DNA of 64,000 nucleotides from Muricea muricata. Taxonomy: Eukaryota; Cnidaria; Anthozoa; Malacalcyonacea; Plexauridae. The translations under genes were made by a program, and so were the position numbers. This document shows, piece by piece, positions 22,401 to 34,400 of this stretch. The notes beneath the pieces were generated by a model. It was not told where the DNA came from. It saw only the letters and a program-made list of their open reading frames with translations, and searched no databases. How positions within the stretch are numbered: the first letter of the stretch is position 1; each line of letters opens with the position of its first letter. The DNA lies in the NCBI GenBank assembly GCA_963855995.1, contig OY979717.1:6381428-6445427 (forward strand). The letters are read 5' to 3'.

Positions 22401-25400
22401 TTTTGTTGTTACTCCAGTAGCAGCAGTGGTCGCTTTAGTAGTTACTCCTGTTGCCGCAGTTGTTGCTTTGGTTGTTACTTGAGTAGCAGCAGTTGTTGCT
22501 TTAGTAGTTACTTCAGTAGCGGCAGTTGTTGCTTTAGTTGTTACACCAGTTGTTGCTTTGGTTGTTACTCCAGTAGCAGCAGTTTTTGCTTTACTAGTTA
22601 CTTCAGTAGCGGCAGTTGTTGGTTTTGTTGTTACTACAGTAGCAGCAGTTGTCGCTTTAGTAGTTACTCCAGTTGCCGCAGTTGTCGCTTTAGTAGTTTT
22701 TCCAGTTGCCGCAGTTGTTGCTTTGGTTGTTACTCGAGTAGCAGCAGTTGTTGCTTTAGTAGTTACTCCAGTAGCAACAGTTGTTGCTTTAGTTGTTACA
22801 CCATTTGTCGCTTTGGTTGTTACTCCAGTAGCAGCAGTTGTTGTTTTAGTTGTCACACTAGTTGTTGCTTTGGTTGTTGCTGCAGTAGCAGCAGTTTGCT
22901 TTGTTGGCACTCCAGTAGCAGCACTTGTTGCTTTTGTTGTTACACCAGTTGCAGGAGTTCGTTTTGTTGTTACTCCAGTAGCGGCAGTATTCGCTTTAGT
23001 AGTTACTCCAGTTGCCACAGTTGTTGCTTTAGTTGTTACTTGAGTAGCAGCAGTTGTTGCTTTAGTAGTTACTCCAGTAGCGGCAGTTGTTGCTTTAGTT
23101 GTTACACCAGTTGTTGCTTTGGTTGTTACTCCAGTAGCAGCAGTTGTTGCTTTAGTAGTTACTCCAGTAGCAGCAGTTGTTGTTTTAGTTGTTACACTAG
23201 TTGTTGCTTTGGTTGTTACTCCAGTTGCAGCAGTTGTCGGCTTTGTTGTTACTCCAGTAGCAGCACTTGTTGCTTTTGTTGTTACACCAGTTTCAGCAGT
23301 TGGTTTTGTTGTTACTCCAGTAGCAGCAGTGGTCGCTTTAGTAGTTACTCCTGTTGCCGCAGTTGTTGCTTTGGTTGTTACTTGAGTAGCAGCAGTTGTT
23401 GCTTTAGTAGTTACTTCAGTAGCGGCAGTTGTTGCTTTAGTTGTTACAGCAGTTTTTGCTTTACTAGTTACTTCAGTAGCGGCAGTTGTTGGTTTTGTTG
23501 TTACTACAGTAGCAGCAGTTGTCGCTTTAGTAGTTACTCCAGTTGCCGCAGTTGTCGCTTTAGTAGTTTTTCCAGTTGCCGCAGTTGTTGCTTTATTTGT
23601 TACTCGAGTAGCAGCAGTTGTTGCTTTAGTAGTTACTCCAGTAGCAACAGTTGTTGCTTTAGTTGTTACACCAGTTGTCGCTTTGGTTGTTACTCCAGTA
23701 GCAGCAGTTGTTGTTTTAGTTGTCACACTAGTTGTTGCTTTGGTTGTTACTCCAGTAGCAGCAGTTGGCTTTGTTGGCACTCCAGTAGCAGCACTTGTTG
23801 CTTTTGTTGTTACACCAGTTGCAGGAGTTCGTTTTGTTGTTACTCCAGTAGCGGCAGTATTCGCTTTAGTAGTTACTCCAGTTGCCACAGTTGTTGCTTT
23901 AGTTGTTACTTGAGTAGCAGCAGTTGTTGCTTTAGTAGTTACTCCAGTAGCGGCAGTTGTTGCTTTAGTTGTTACACCAGTTGTTGCTTTGGTTGTTACT
24001 CCAGTAGCAGCAGTTGTTGCTTTAGTAGTTACTCCAGTAGCAGCAGTTGTTGTTTTAGTTGTTACACTAGTTGTTGCTTTGGTTGTTACTCCAGTTGCAG
24101 CAGTTGTCGGCTTTGTTGTTACTCCAGTAGCAGCACTTGTTGCTTTTGTTGTTACACCAGTTTCAGCAATTGGTTTTGTTGTTACTCCAGTAGCAGCAGT
24201 GGTCGCTTTAGTAGTTACTCCTGTTGCCGCAGTTGTTGCTTTGGTTGTTACTTGAGTAGCAGCAGTTGTTGCTTTAGTAGTTACTTCAGTAGCGGCAGTT
24301 GTTGCTTTAGTTGTTACACCAGTTGTTGCTTTGGTTGTTACTCCAGTAGCAGCAGTTTTTGCTTTACTAGTTACTTCAGTAGCGGCAGTTGTTGGTTTTG
24401 TTGTTACTACAGTAGCAGCAGTTGTCGCTTTAGTAGTTACTCCAGTTGCCGCAGTTGTCGCTTTAGTAGTTTTTCCAGTTGTCGCAGTTGTTGCTTTGGT
24501 TGTTACTCGAGTAGCAGCAGTTGTTGCTTTAGTAGTTACTCCAGTAGCAACAGTTGTTGCTTTAGTTGTTACACCAGTTGTCGCTTTGGTTGTTACTCCA
24601 GTAGCAGCAGTTGTTTGTTTTGTTGTTACTCCAGTAGCAGCAGTTGTTGCTTTAGTAGTTACTGCAGTAGCGGCAGTGGTCGCTTTAGTTGTTGCACCAG
24701 TTTTTGCTTTGGTTGTTACTCCAGTAGCAGCACTTGTTGCTTTTGTTGTTACACCAGTGGCAGCAGTTGTTTCTTTTGTTGTTACACCAGTTGCAGCAGT
24801 TGTTGGTTTTGTTGTTACCCCAGTAGCAGCAGTTGTTGCTTTAGTTGTTACACCAGTTGTTGCTTTGGTTGTTACTCCAGTAGCAGCAGTTGTTGGTTTT
24901 GTTGTTACTACAGTAGCAGCACTTGTTGCTTTTGTTGTTACACCAGTTGCAGCACTTGGTTTTGTTGTTACTCCAGTAGCGGCAGTTGTCGTTTTAGTAG
25001 TTACTCCAGTTGCCGCAGTTGTTGCTTTCGTTGTTACTTGAGTAGCAGCAGTTGTTGCTTTAGTAGTTACTCCAGTAGCGGCAGTTGTTGCTTTAGTTGT
25101 TACACCAGTTGTTGCTTTGGTTGTTACTCCAGTAGCAGCAGCTGTTTCTTTACTAATTACTCCACTAGCGGCAGTTGTTGGTTTTGTTGTTACAACAGAA
25201 GCAGCAGTTGTCGCTTTAGTAGTTACTCCAGTTGCCGCAGTTGTTACTTTGGTTGTTACTCCAGTAGCAGCAGTTGTTGCTTTAGTAGTTACTCCAGTAG
25301 CAACAGTTGTTTCTTTAGCTGTTACACCAGTTGTCGCTTTGGTTGTTACTCCAGTAGCAGCAGTTGTGTGTTTTCTTGTTACTCCAGTAGCAGCAGTTGT

Positions 25401-28400
25401 TGCTTTAGTTGTTGCACTAGTTGTTGCTTTGGTTGTTACTCCAGTTGCAGAAGTTGTTGGTTTTGTTGTTACTACAGTAGCAGCACTTGTTGCTTTTGTT
25501 GTTACACCAGTTGCAGCAGTTGGTTTTGTTGTTACTTCAGTAGCGGCAGTTGTCGCTTTAGTAGTTACTCCAGTTGCCGAAGTTGTTTCTTTGGTTGTTA
25601 CTCGAGTAGCAGCAGTTGTTGCTTTAGTAGTTACTCCAGTAGCGGCAGTTGTTGCTTTAGTTGTTACACCAGTTGTTGCTTTGGTTGTTACTCCAGTAGC
25701 AGCAGTTGTTGCTTTAGTAGTTACTCCAGTAGCAGCAGTTGTTGTTTTAGTTGTTACACTAGTTGTTGCTTTGGTTGTTACTCCAGTTGCAGCAGTTGTC
25801 GGCTTTGTTGTTACTCCAGTAGCAGCACTTGTTGCTTTTGTTGTTACACCAGTTTCAGCAGTTGGTTTTGTTGTTACTCCAGTAGCAGCAGTGGTCGCTT
25901 TAGTAGTTACTCCTGTTGCCGCAGTTGTTGCTTTGGTTGTTACTTGAGTAGCAGCAGTTGTTGCTTTAGTAGTTACTTCAGTAGCGGCAGTTGTTGCTTT
26001 AGTTGTTACACCAGTTGTTGCTTTGGTTGTTACTCCAGTAGCAGCAGTTTTTGCTTTACTAGTTACTTCAGTAGCGGCAGTTGTTGGTTTTGTTGTTACT
26101 ACAGTAGCAGCAGTTGTCGCTTTAGTAGTTACTCCAGTTGCCGCAGTTGTCGCTTTAGTAGTTTTTCCAGTTGCCGCAGTTGTTGCTTTATTTGTTACTC
26201 GAGTAGCAGCAGTTGTTGCTTTAGTAGTTACTCCAGTAGCAACAGTTGTTGCTTTAGTTGTTACACCAGTTGTCGCTTTGGTTGTTACTCCAGTAGCAGC
26301 AGTTGTTGTTTTAGTTGTCACACTAGTTGTTGCTTTGGTTGTTACTCCAGTAGCAGCAGTTGGCTTTGTTGGCACTCCAGTAGCAGCACTTGTTGCTTTT
26401 GTTGTTACACCAGTTGCAGGAGTTCGTTTTGTTGTTACTCCAGTAGCGGCAGTATTCGCTTTAGTAGTTACTCCAGTTGCCACAGTTGTTGCTTTAGTTG
26501 TTACTTGAGTAGCAGCAGTTGTTGCTTTAGTAGTTACTCCAGTAGCGGCAGTTGTTGCTTTAGTTGTTACACCAGTTGTTGCTTTGGTTGTTACTCCAGT
26601 AGCAGCAGTTGTTGCTTTAGTAGTTACTCCAGTAGCAGCAGTTGTTGTTTTAGTTGTTACACTAGTTGTTGCTTTGGTTGTTACTCCAGTTGCAGCAGTT
26701 GTCGGCTTTGTTGTTACTCCAGTAGCAGCACTTGTTGCTTTTGTTGTTACACCAGTTTCAGCAATTGGTTTTGTTGTTACTCCAGTAGCAGCAGTGGTCG
26801 CTTTAGTAGTTACTCCTGTTGCCGCAGTTGTTGCTTTGGTTGTTACTTGAGTAGCAGCAGTTGTTGCTTTAGTAGTTACTTCAGTAGCGGCAGTTGTTGC
26901 TTTAGTTGTTACACCAGTTGTTGCTTTGGTTGTTACTCCAGTAGCAGCAGTTTTTGCTTTACTAGTTACTTCAGTAGCGGCAGTTGTTGGTTTTGTTGTT
27001 ACTACAGTAGCAGCAGTTGTCGCTTTAGTAGTTACTCCAGTTGCCGCAGTTGTCGCTTTAGTAGTTTTTCCAGTTGCCGCAGTTGTTGCTTTGGTTGTTA
27101 CTCGAGTAGCAGCAGTTGTTGCTTTAGTAGTTACTCCAGTAGCAACAGTTGTTGCTTTAGTTGTTACACCATTTGTCGCTTTGGTTGTTACTCCAGTAGC
27201 AGCAGTTGTTTTAGTTGTCACACTAGTTGTTGCTTTGGTTGTTGCTGCAGTAGCAGCAGTTTGCTTTGTTGGCACTCCAGTAGCAGCACTTGTTGCTTTT
27301 GTTGTTACACCAGTTGCAGGAGTTCGTTTTGTTGTTACTCCAGTAGCGGCAGTATTCGCTTTAGTAGTTACTCCAGTTGCCACAGTTGTTGCTTTAGTTG
27401 TTACTTGAGTAGCAGCAGTTGTTGCTTTAGTAGTTACTCCAGTAGCGGCAGTTGTTGCTTTAGTTGTTACACCAGTTGTTGCTTTGGTTGTTACTCCAGT
27501 AGCAGCAGTTGTTGCTTTAGTAGTTACTCCAGTAGCAGCAGTTGTTGTTTTAGTTGTTACACTAGTTGTTGCTTTGGTTGTTACTCCAGTTGCAGCAGTT
27601 GTCGGCTTTGTTGTTACTCCAGTAGCAGCACTTGTTGCTTTTGTTGTTACACCAGTTTCAGCAGTTGGTTTTGTTGTTACTCCAGTAGCAGCAGTGGTCG
27701 CTTTAGTAGTTACTCCTGTTGCCGCAGTTGTTGCTTTGGTTGTTACTTGAGTAGCAGCAGTTGTTGCTTTAGTAGTTACTTCAGTAGCGGCAGTTGTTGC
27801 TTTAGTTGTTACACCAGTTGTTGCTTTGGTTGTTACTCCAGTAGCAGCAGTTTTTGCTTTACTAGTTACTTCAGTAGCGGCAGTTGTTGGTTTTGTTGTT
27901 ACTACAGTAGCAGCAGTTGTCGCTTTAGTAGTTACTCCAGTTGCCGCAGTTGTCGCTTTAGTAGTTTTTCCAGTTGCCGCAGTTGTTGCTTTATTTGTTA
28001 CTCGAGTAGCAGCAGTTGTTGCTTTAGTAGTTACTCCAGTAGCAACAGTTGTTGCTTTAGTTGTTACACCAGTTGTCGCTTTGGTTGTTACTCCAGTAGC
28101 AGCAGTTGTTGTTTTAGTTGTCACACTAGTTGTTGCTTTGGTTGTTACTCCAGTAGCAGCAGTTGGCTTTGTTGGCACTCCAATAGCAGCACTTGTTGCT
28201 TTTGTTGTTACACCAGTTGCAGGAGTTCGTTTTGTTGTTACTCCAGTAGCGGCAGTATTCGCTTTAGTAGTTACTCCAGTTGCCACAGTTGTTGCTTTAG
28301 TTGTTACTTGAGTAGCAGCAGTTGTTGCTTTAGTAGTTACTCCAGTAGCGGCAGTTGTTGCTTTAGTTGTTACACCAGTTGTTGCTTTGGTTGTTACTCC

Positions 28401-31400
28401 AGTAGCAGCAGTTGTTGCTTTAGTAGTTACTCCAGTAGCAGCAGTTGTTGTTTTAGTTGTTACACTAGTTGTTGCTTTGGTTGTTACTCCAGTTGCAGCA
28501 GTTGTCGGCTTTGTTGTTACTCCAGTAGCAGCACTTGTTGCTTTTGTTGTTACACCAGTTTCAGCAATTGGTTTTGTTGTTACTCCAGTAGCAGCAGTGG
28601 TCGCTTTAGTAGTTACTCCTGTTGCCGCAGTTGTTGCTTTGGTTGTTACTTGAGTAGCAGCAGTTGTTGCTTTAGTAGTTACTTCAGTAGCGGCAGTTGT
28701 TGCTTTAGTTGTTACACCAGTTGTTGCTTTGGTTGTTACTCCAGTAGCAGCAGTTTTTGCTTTACTAGTTACTTCAGTAGCGGCAGTTGTTGGTTTTGTT
28801 GTTACTACAGTAGCAGCAGTTGTCGCTTTAGTAGTTACTCCAGTTGCCGCAGTTGTCGCTTTAGTAGTTTTTCCAGTTGCCGCAGTTGTTGCTTTGGTTG
28901 TTACTCGAGTAGCAGCAGTTGTTGCTTTAGTAGTTACTCCAGTAGCAACAGTTGTTGCTTTAGTTGTTACACCAGTTGTCGCTTTGGTTGTTACTCCAGT
29001 AGCAGCAGTTGTTTGTTTTGTTGTTACTCCAGTAGCAGCAGTTGTTGCTTTAGTAGTTACTGCAGTAGCGGCAGTGGTCGCTTTAGTTGTTGCACCAGTT
29101 TTTGCTTTGGTTGTTACTCCAGTAGCAGCACTTGTTGCTTTTGTTGTTACACCAGTGGCAGCAGTTGTTTCTTTTGTTGTTACACCAGTTGCAGCAGTTG
29201 TTGGTTTTGTTGTTACCCCAGTAGCAGCAGTTGTTGCTTTAGTTGTTACACCAGTTGTTGCTTTGGTTGTTACTCCAGTAGCAGCAGTTGTTGGTTTTGT
29301 TGTTACTACAGTAGCAGCACTTGTTGCTTTTGTTGTTACACCAGTTGCAGCACTTGGTTTTGTTGTTACTCCAGTAGCGGCAGTTGTCGTTTTAGTAGTT
29401 ACTCCAGTTGCCGCAGTTGTTGCTTTCGTTGTTACTTGAGTAGCAGCAGTTGTTGCTTTAGTAGTTACTCCAGTAGCGGCAGTTGTTGCTTTAGTTGTTA
29501 CACCAGTTGTTGCTTTGGTTGTTACTCCAGTAGCAGCAGCTGTTTCTTTACTAATTACTCCACTAGCGGCAGTTGTTGGTTTTGTTGTTACAACAGAAGC
29601 AGCAGTTGTCGCTTTAGTAGTTACTCCAGTTGCCGCAGTTGTTACTTTGGTTGTTACTCCAGTAGCAGCAGTTGTTGCTTTAGTAGTTACTCCAGTAGCA
29701 ACAGTTGTTTCTTTAGCTGTTACACCAGTTGTCGCTTTGGTTGTTACTCCAGTAGCAGCAGTTGTGTGTTTTCTTGTTACTCCAGTAGCAGCAGTTGTTG
29801 CTTTAGTTGTTACACTAGTTGTTGCTTTGGTTGTTACTCCAGTAGCAGCAGTTGTTGGTTTTGTTGTTACCCCAGTAGCAGAAGTTGTTGCTTTAGTAGT
29901 TACTTCAGTAGCAGCAGTTGTTGTTTTAGTTGTTGCACTAGTTGTTGCTTTGGTTGTTACTCCAGTTGCAGAAGTTGTTGGTTTTGTTGTTACTACAGTA
30001 GCAGCACTTGTTGCTTTTGTTGTTACACCAGTTGCAGCAGTTGGTTTTGTTGTTACTTCAGTAGCGGCAGTTGTCGCTTTAGTAGTTACTCCAGTTGCCG
30101 AAGTTGTTTCTTTGGTTGTTACTCGAGTAGCAGCAGTTTTTTCTTTAGTAGTTACTCCCGTAGCGGCAGTTGTTGCTTTAGTTGTTATGCCAGTTGTTGC
30201 TTTGGTTGTTACTCCAGCAGCAGCAGTTGTTGGTTTTGTTGTTACTCCAGTAGCAGCAGTTGTTGCTTTAGTAGTTACTCCAGTAACAGCAGTTGTTGTT
30301 TTATTTGTTACACTAGTTGTTGCTTTGGTTGTTACTCCAGTTGCAGCAGTTGTCGGCTTTGTTGTTACTCCAGTAGCAGCACTTGTTGCTTTTGTTGTTA
30401 CACTAGTTGCAGCAGTTGGTTTTGTTGTTACTCCAGTAGCAGCAGTGGTCGCTTCAGTAGTTACTCCAGTTGCCGCAGTTGTTGCTTTGGTTGTTACTTG
30501 AGTAGCAGCAGTTGTTGCTTTAGTAGTTACTCCAGTAGCGGCAGTTGTTGCTTTAGTTGTTACCCCAGTAGCAGCAGTTGTTGCTTTAGTAGTTACTCCA
30601 GTAGCAGCAGTTGTTGTTTTAGTTGTTGCACTAGTTGTTGCTTTGGTTGTTACTCCAGTTGCAGAAGGTTTTGGTTTTGTTGTTACTACAGTAGCAGCAC
30701 TTGTTGCTTTTGTTGTTACACCAGTTGCAGCAGTTGGTTTTGTTGTTACTTCAGTAGCGGCAGTTGTCGCTTTAGTAGTTACTCCAGTTGCCGAAGTTGT
30801 TTCTTTGGTTGTTACTCGAGTAGCAGCAGTTGTTTCTTTAGTAGTTACTCCCGTAGCGGCAGTTGTTGCTTTAGTTCTTATGCCAGTTGTTGCTTTGGTT
30901 GTTACTCCAGCAGCAGCAGTTGTTGGTTTTGTTGTTACTCCAGTAGCAGCAGTTGTTGCTTTAGTAGTTACTCCAGTAACAGCAGTTGTTGTTTTATTTG
31001 TTACACTAGTTGTTGCTTTGGTTGTTACTCCAGTTGCAGCAGTTGTCGCCTTTGTTGTTACTCCAGTAGCAGCACTTGTTGCTTTTGTTGTTACACCAGT
31101 AGCAGCAGTGGTCGCTTTAGTAGTTACTCCAGTTGCCGCAGTTGTTGCTTTGGTTGTTACTTGAGTAGCAGCAGTTGTTTTTTTAGTAGTTACTCCAGTA
31201 GCGGCAGTTGTTGCTTTAGTTGTTACACCAGTTGTTGCTTTGGTTGTTACTCCAGTAGCAGCAGTTGTTGCTTTACTAGTTACCCCAGTAGCGGCAGTTG
31301 TTGGTTTTGTTGTTACTTCAGTAGCGGCAGTTGTCGCTTTAGTAGTTACTCCAGTTGCCGCAGTTGTTTCTTTCGTTGTTACTCGAGTAGCAGCAGTTGT

Positions 31401-34400
31401 TGTTTTAGTAGTTACTCCAGTAGCGACAGTTGTTGCTTTAGTTATTACACCAGTTGTCGCTTTGGTTGTTACTCCAGTAGCCACAGTTGTTGCCTGACTA
31501 GTTACTCCAGTAGCGGCAGTTGTTGGTTTTGTTGTTACTCCAGTAGCAGCAGTTGTTGCTTTAGTAGTTACTCCAGTAGCAGCAGTTGTTGTTTTAGTTG
31601 TTACACTAGTTGTTTCTTTGCTTGTTACTCCAGTTGCAGCAGTTGTCGGCTTTGTTGTTACTCCAGTAGCAGCACTTGTTGCTTTTGTTGTTACACCAGT
31701 TGCAGCAGTTGGTTTTGTTGTTACTCCAGTAGCAGCAGTGGTCGCTTCAGTAGTTACTCCAGTTGCCGCAGTTGTTGCTTTGGTTGTTACACCAGTTGTT
31801 GCTTTGGTTGTTACTCCAGTAGCAGCAGCTGTTTCTTTACTAGTTACTCCAGTAGCGGCAGTTGTTGGTTTTGTTGTTACAACAGTAGCAGCAGTTGTCG
31901 CTTTAGTAGTTACTCCAGTTGCCGCAGTTGTCACTTTGGTTGTTACTCCAGTAGCAGCAGTTGTTGCTTTAGTAGTTACTCCAGTAGCGACAGTTGTTGC
32001 TTTAGTTGTTACACCAGTTGTCGCTTCGGTTGTTACTCCAGTAGCAGCAGTTGTGTGTTTTGTTGTTACTCCAGTAGTAGCAGTTGTTGCTTTAGTTGTT
32101 ACACTAGTTGTTGCTTTGGTTGTTACTCCAGTAGCAGCAGTTGTTGGTTTTGTTGTTACCCCAGTAGCAGCAGTTGTTGCTTTAGTAGTTATTCCAGTAG
32201 CAGCAGTTGTTGTCTTAGTTGTTGCACTAGTTGTTTCTTTGGTTGTTACTCGAGTAGCAGCAGTTGTTTCTTTAGTAGTTACTCCAGTAGCGGCAGTTGT
32301 TGCTTTAGTTGTTATGCCAGTTTTTGCTTTGGTTGTTACTCCAGCAGCAGCAGTTAATGGTTTTGTTCTTACTCCAGTAATAGCAGTTGTTGCTTTAGTA
32401 GTTACTCCAGTAACACCAGTTGTTTTATTTGTTACACTAGTTGTTGCTTTGGTTGTTACTCCAGTTGCAGCAGTTGTCGGCTTTGTTGTTACTCCAGTAG
32501 CAGCACTTGTTGCTTTTGTTGTTACACCAGTTGCAGCAGTTGCTTTTGTTGTTACTCCAGTAGCAGCAGTGGTCGCTTTAGTAGTTACTCCAGTTGCCGC
32601 AGTTGTTGCTTTGGTTGTTACTTGAGTAGCAGCAGTTGTTGCTTTAGTAGTTACTTCAGTAGCGGCAGTTGTTGCTTTAGTTGTTACACCAGTTGTTTCT
32701 TTGGTTGTTACTCCAGTAGCAGCAGTTGTTTCTTTACTGGTTACTCCAGTAGCGGCAGTTGTTGGTTTTGTTGTTACTACAGTAGCAGCAGTTGTCGCTT
32801 TAGTAGTTACTCCACTTGTCGCAGTTGTTACTTTGGTTGTTACTAGAGTAGCAGCAGTTGTTGCTTTAGTAGTTACTCCAGTAGCGACAGTTGTTGCTTT
32901 AGTTATTACACCAGTTGCAGCAGTTGTTGCTTTAGTTGTTACTCCAGTAGCAGCAGTTGTTGTTTTAGTAGTTACTCCAGTTTTTGCTTTGGTTGTTACT
33001 CCAGCAGCAGCAGTTGTTATTTTTGTTGTTACTCGAGTGGCAGCAGTTGTTGCTTTAGTAGTTACTCCAGTAGCGGCAGTTGTTGCTTTAGTTGTTACCC
33101 CAGTCGTTGCTTTGGTTGTTACTCCACCAGCAGTTGTTGGTTTTGTTGTTACTCCAGTAGCAGCAGTTGTTGCTTTAGTAGTTACTCCAGTAGCAGCAGT
33201 TGTTGTTTTAGTTGTTACACTAGTTGTTGCTTTGGTTGTTACTCCAGTTGCAGCAGTTGTCGGCATTGTTGTTACTCCAGTAGCAGCACTTGTTTCTTTT
33301 GTTGTTACACCAGTTGGTTTTGTATTTACTCCAGTAGCAGCAGTGGTCGCTTTAGTAGTTACTCCAGTTGCCGCAGTTGTTGCTTTGGTTGTTACTTGAG
33401 TAGCAGCAGTTGTTACTTTAGTAGTTACTCCAGTAGCAGCAGTTGTTGTTTTAGTTGTTACACTAGTTGTTTCTTTGGTTGTTACTCCAGTTGCAACAGT
33501 TGTCGGCTTTGTTTTTACTCCAGTAGCAGCACTTGTTGCTTTTGTTGTTACACCAGTTGAAGCAGTTGGTTTTGTTGTTACTCCACTAGCAGCAGTGGTC
33601 GCTTTAGTAGTTACTCCAGTTGCCGCAGTTGTTGCTTTGGTTGTTACTTGAGTAGCAGCAGTTGCTGCTTTAGTAGTTACTCGAGTAGCGGCAGTTGTTG
33701 CTTTAGTTATTACACCAGTTGTCGCTTTGGTTGTTACTCTAGTACCAGCAGTTGTTGGCTTTGTTGTTACTCCAGTAGCAGCAGTTGTTTCTTTACTAAT
33801 TACTCCAGTAGCGGCAGTTGTTGGTTTTGTTGTTACAACAGAAGCAGCAGTTGTCGCTTTAGTAGTTACTCCAGTTGCCGCAGTTGTTACTTTGGTTGTT
33901 ACTCCAGTAGCAGCAGTTGTTGCTTTAGTAGTTACTCCAGTAGCAACAGTTGTTGCTTTAGCTGTTACACCAGTTGTCGCTTTGGTTGTTACTCCAGTAG
34001 CAGTTGTGTGTTTTGTTGTTACTCCAGTAGCAGCAGTTGTTGCTTTAGTTGTTACACTAGTTGCTGCTTTGGTTGTTACTCCAGTAGCAGCAGTTGTTGC
34101 TTTTGTTGTTACCCCAGTAGCAGCAGTTGTTGCTTTAGTAGTTACTCCAGTAGCAGCAGTTGTTGTTTTAGTTGTTGCACTAGTTGTTGCTTTGGTTGTT
34201 ACTCCAGTTGCAGAAGGTTTTGGTTTTGTTGTTACTACAGTAGCAGCACTTGTTGCTTTTGTTGTTACACCAGTTGCAGCAGTTGGTTTTGTTGTTACTT
34301 CAGTAGCGGCAGTTGTCGCTTTAGTAGTTACTCCAGTTGCCGAAGTTGTTTCTTTGGTTGTTACTCGAGTAGCAGCAGTTGTTTCTTTAGTAGTTACTCC

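Noticed and set aside
20298-32357. Plus-strand open frame of 4,019 codons rich in Ser, Cys, Tyr and Phe
   Set aside because: It is exactly antisense to the mucin repeat, has no splice context or recognisable domain, and its composition follows from the complementary repeat codons.
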